From Deltaproteobacteria bacterium (lineage in GTDB: Bacteria; Desulfobacterota; Syntrophobacteria; Syntrophobacterales; Syntrophobacteraceae): a stretch of DNA of 43,936 bases. The notes under the pieces are model-generated. The model searched no databases. It saw nothing but the letters and a program-made list of their open reading frames with translations, and was not told the DNA's origin. The position numbers and the translations under genes are program-made. Each line of letters begins with the position of its first letter. Positions within the stretch are counted from its first letter, which is position 1. The DNA lies in assembly GCA_021813685.1 (NCBI GenBank), contig JAKAJS010000255.1, positions 1 to 43,936 of the forward strand. The letters run 5' to 3'. Shown here in pieces: positions 41,805 through 43,936 of the stretch.

Positions 41805-42701
41805 ATGTCGTGGCGATATCATGAATATTTTCCACCCTCCAGACCCAAGGCTGTCAAAGGCGGCATCAAGGCCCAGTCGAAGCGGGGAGGATTCGGTGAG
41901 AGTTGGTGGGCCAAACGGTGGATAGCGGTCCTCGAGGGCTTCAACATCGGCGCAAGGCTTGGTCGTGGGCGATCCTACGCCAGAAGCGGCCAGGTGCTGT
42001 CCATCGACATTGAAAAGGGGATGGTGAAGGCCAGGGTACAGGGCTCCAGGACTAAGCCCTATGAGATCGCCATCAAGGTGAAGCCCCTATCTCAGGCCGG
42101 TTGGAAAAAACTCGCGAAGGCTCTCTCAAGCCAGGTACTCTTTGTTGCAAAGCTCCTTGCGGGTGAGATGCCTCAGGATATAGAACGAGTCTTCAACGAA
42201 ACCGGACTGTCTCTTTTCCCCGAGAAGCTCAAGGACCTCGAAACCAACTGCTCCTGCCCGGACTGGTCCAACCCCTGCAAGCATATCGCCGCCGTCTACT
42301 ACCTTCTGGGCGAAGAATTCGACAGGAACCCTTTTCTGATCTTCAAGCTCCGCGGAATGGAGCGGGAGGAATTACTGGCCGGCCTGGGAGAACTGGATAA
42401 GGGAGGGAACAACGCAAAGTCCAAAGGAACGGACGGCCCTCCGGAAGCATTGCCTCCCGCCGAACCGATCGATGCCGATGCTCAAAGCTTTTGGAAAGGA
42501 AGTGTGCCCCCGGATGATTTGCTCGGTGAAGTCCGTATCCCTCCGATAGAAGCTGCTCTCGTGAAACGGCTCGGCAATTTTCCTTTCTGGCGCGGCAACC
42601 GGCCTCTCAATGAGTATCTGGCGCCGGTTTACGTAAATGCGTCACGGTACGGCATGGATATCTTTCTATGCGAAACGGAACCGGGTAATTTAGAAGAATA
42701 G
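41805..42701 (+). CDS. SWIM zinc-finger protein
   Basis: A 298-residue protein with a SWIM zinc finger: C149-x-C151-x6-C158-x-H160 in N-C-S-C-P-D-W-S-N-P-C-K-H-I-A-A. The N-terminus (M-S-W-R-Y-H-E-Y-F-P-P-S-R-P-K) and the segment F-G-E-S-W-W-A-K-R-W match proteins encoded next to SNF2 helicases. The frame is open 101 codons upstream inside the helicase gene, but the ATG at 41805 with AAAGGA is the natural start. Likely a nucleic-acid or protein-binding partner of the helicase. Confidence 0.88.
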   Translation: MSWRYHEYFPPSRPKAVKGGIKAQSKRGGFGESWWAKRWIAVLEGFNIGARLGRGRSYARSGQVLSIDIEKGMVKARVQGSRTKPYEIAIKVKPLSQAGWKKLAKALSSQVLFVAKLLAGEMPQDIERVFNETGLSLFPEKLKDLETNCSCPDWSNPCKHIAAVYYLLGEEFDRNPFLIFKLRGMEREELLAGLGELDKGGNNAKSKGTDGPPEALPPAEPIDADAQSFWKGSVPPDDLLGEVRIPPIEAALVKRLGNFPFWRGNRPLNEYLAPVYVNASRYGMDIFLCETEPGNLEE

Positions 42702-42880
42702 AAGGGTGATTTTTTGCTTCACGGACAAGAAAGGGAAACCGCACTGGAAACTGGATAGATCCCGGCGATTTGTCCAGTTATGGCAGAACTGCGTAAATCG
42801 TGCTCCATAAAATCTGCCCAACACGAGACAGTTTGTTGTAAAGTGTCTTCTCTTGCTGACCCCACAATGGAGGGGAAATC

Positions 42881-43468
42881 ATGTGTGACTATGATGTCAT
42901 AAACTCCCATTTGAAAGAAATTCTAGCTATCATTTATCAATCGGGGCATGTTAAGGAATATGATTATCTAATAAAAAACCGCGACTTAACTCATAATCGT
43001 GAATATCGAGAAAGGTACAAATGTTTCTGGCAAATGAATGGAAAAGGTTTCTCTCCTGAATGGTTTAATCTATATTTTGATATTCTTAGTGCAAATCTCA
43101 ACTCACCTATAGGACTAGGTCAAGTAGTTGACCAACTTTGGCAGATACCAGCCACCACTAACGGTATGTATAAACTTAACTTTTCGTTCGCAACAAAACT
43201 TGTCCATATGGCTGAACCGCATCTCCCTATTTACGACAAACGGGTGGCCGAGTTTTATGATTTCATACCTCCTGTCAATGGGATTTTTAGCCAAAAATTA
43301 GAAAAGCTTATGAGATTTTACAACCGTATAAAGACAGAATACAAGAGAGTACTTGGAAATGGATTGCTTACCTCATCAATTAAAGAGTTTCGGGAAAGGT
43401 TTAGTCCTAATCATTGTGAAGATGAGAAGATAATAGATTATTTAGTCTGGGCTTGTATGAAAATGTAA
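42881..43468 (+). CDS. AT-rich orphan protein
   Basis: A 195-residue protein with much higher AT content than the neighbours. It is mainly helical, with the segment F-S-F-A-T-K-L-V-H-M-A-E-P-H-L-P-I-Y-D-K-R-V, a pattern seen in several hypothetical proteins and reminiscent of helix-hairpin-helix DNA glycosylase-like folds. GGAGG precedes the ATG. It is probably of foreign origin. Function unknown. Confidence 0.7.
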   Translation: MCDYDVINSHLKEILAIIYQSGHVKEYDYLIKNRDLTHNREYRERYKCFWQMNGKGFSPEWFNLYFDILSANLNSPIGLGQVVDQLWQIPATTNGMYKLNFSFATKLVHMAEPHLPIYDKRVAEFYDFIPPVNGIFSQKLEKLMRFYNRIKTEYKRVLGNGLLTSSIKEFRERFSPNHCEDEKIIDYLVWACMKM

Positions 43469-43536
43469 TTGTAATAGCTAGAAAAACATAGGACAAAAGA
43501 GATCAAAAATTATCATCCTGGAAAAGGACAGCAAGA

Positions 43537-43716
43537 ATGGTTTTTCCCACTAGCTTGTCTGCACGATCCATGGTTGTGTCCCTTATAGCCCTGTTTGCTT
43601 GCACCATTAGCAGTTGTACGCCTGGGCGAAGACTTGTGTCTGCCTATTTAGGAACCGAAGTCGCAGAGGAAATGTGGGCAGGTGTCTACCAAGTGCCCGG
43701 TACACGTGAAGTGTAA
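43537..43716 (+). CDS. Small lipoprotein (59 residues)
   Basis: Starting at ATG 43537 with AAAGGA ahead, 59 residues encode a signal peptide (V-V-S-L-I-A-L-F-A-C-T-I-S-S-C) whose lipobox I-S-S-C is acceptable, then a short mature part T-P-G-R-R-L-V-S-A-Y-L-G-T-E-V. It is too short for many gene finders. No family is recognised. Confidence 0.5.
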   Translation: MVFPTSLSARSMVVSLIALFACTISSCTPGRRLVSAYLGTEVAEEMWAGVYQVPGTREV

Positions 43717-43806
43717 ACGGTCGGAGAACCCCACCTTGTGCGACAACAATAGGTCTGCCATGATCTCCTGAAAACATCACAGGAGGTCGGGAGTGAAGAA
43801 TCATCT

Positions 43807-43936
43807 AAGTAGTGTCCATCCGGAAACCTCTATTTTGCTGAATTATTTAGCAAAATAGCAATTTTAAGATTGCGTTTTCATCGCTTTTCTGGCATTCTGT
43901 TTTGGCTATCTTTTTGATTTATATGGTAAAAACTCT
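43807..43936. mobile_element. Possible left end of an insertion sequence (runs off the window)
   Basis: AGTAGTGTCCATCCGGAAAC (43809-43828) resembles known insertion-sequence termini. It is followed by a perfect 9-bp inverted repeat, TATTTTGCT/AGCAAAATA (43831-43857), and AT-rich DNA. An ATG at 43923 (M-V-K-T-L) may start a transposase cut off by the window edge. The other end and the transposase are not visible. Confidence 0.35.

Overview
The window reads as a GC-rich, gene-dense chromosome segment of a Gram-negative bacterium, most likely a delta-proteobacterium in the Desulfobacterota/Syntrophobacter direction. This is inference from three things: the ribosomal/tRNA-modification operon with an extra SPOUT methylase gene between trmD and rplS, a PEP-CTERM protein with sigma-54 regulation, and archaeal-type or strict-anaerobe-type accessory genes. 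No similarity search was possible, so species-level placement is not claimed.

Layout. (1) 61-2763: translation operon rpsP-khpA-rimM-trmD-SPOUT methylase-rplS, ended by a hairpin. (2) 3.1-6.8 kb: a fungal/plant-style P3A proton ATPase with its own sigma-70-like promoter, convergent with an MFS exporter. (3) 7.3-16.5 kb: a surface/envelope block. It holds a NodC/hyaluronan-synthase-like GT2 gene, a histidine kinase with an NtrC-type sigma-54 activator, a Phd/VapC toxin-antitoxin pair, and a two-gene operon encoding a secreted protein with a C-terminal dockerin followed by a cohesin-like protein with a PEP-CTERM anchor. Good -24/-12 (sigma-54) promoters precede both the GT2 gene and the dockerin/cohesin operon, so the local two-component system is a plausible regulator of both. 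(4) 16.6-17.5 kb: a DUF211 plus VIT/CCC1-like pair of archaeal type. (5) 18.2-24.8 kb: a secreted serpin with an inhibitory-type hinge, followed by a tightly packed run of three exported unknown proteins, a radical SAM enzyme and an SDR-family epimerase. (6) 24.9-27.2 kb, minus strand: a thiol/redox operon (TlpA-like thioredoxin, cNMP-rhodanese membrane fusion lacking the rhodanese cysteine, MauE-like protein, lipoprotein). (7) 28-34.5 kb: a MaoC hydratase, a striking heptamer tandem repeat, a GcvT-SHMT-like fusion, and two TPR-containing glycosyltransferase-type proteins. (8) 35-43.9 kb: accessory region with a second PIN toxin-antitoxin pair, an ABC exporter, a SNF2 helicase/SWIM-protein pair, AT-rich orphan genes, a small lipoprotein and a possible insertion-sequence end at the right edge.

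The most notable structures are: the dockerin/cohesin/PEP-CTERM pair with its sigma-54 promoter; the matching sigma-54 promoter and twin CGACA/TGTCG dyads between the GT2 gene and the kinase; the GcvT-SHMT-like fusion whose linker contains a perfect palindrome resembling intergenic DNA; the serpin operon; and a family of dispersed repeats, including a decayed duplicate of the MFS gene's 5' end that brackets the GT2/two-component block.
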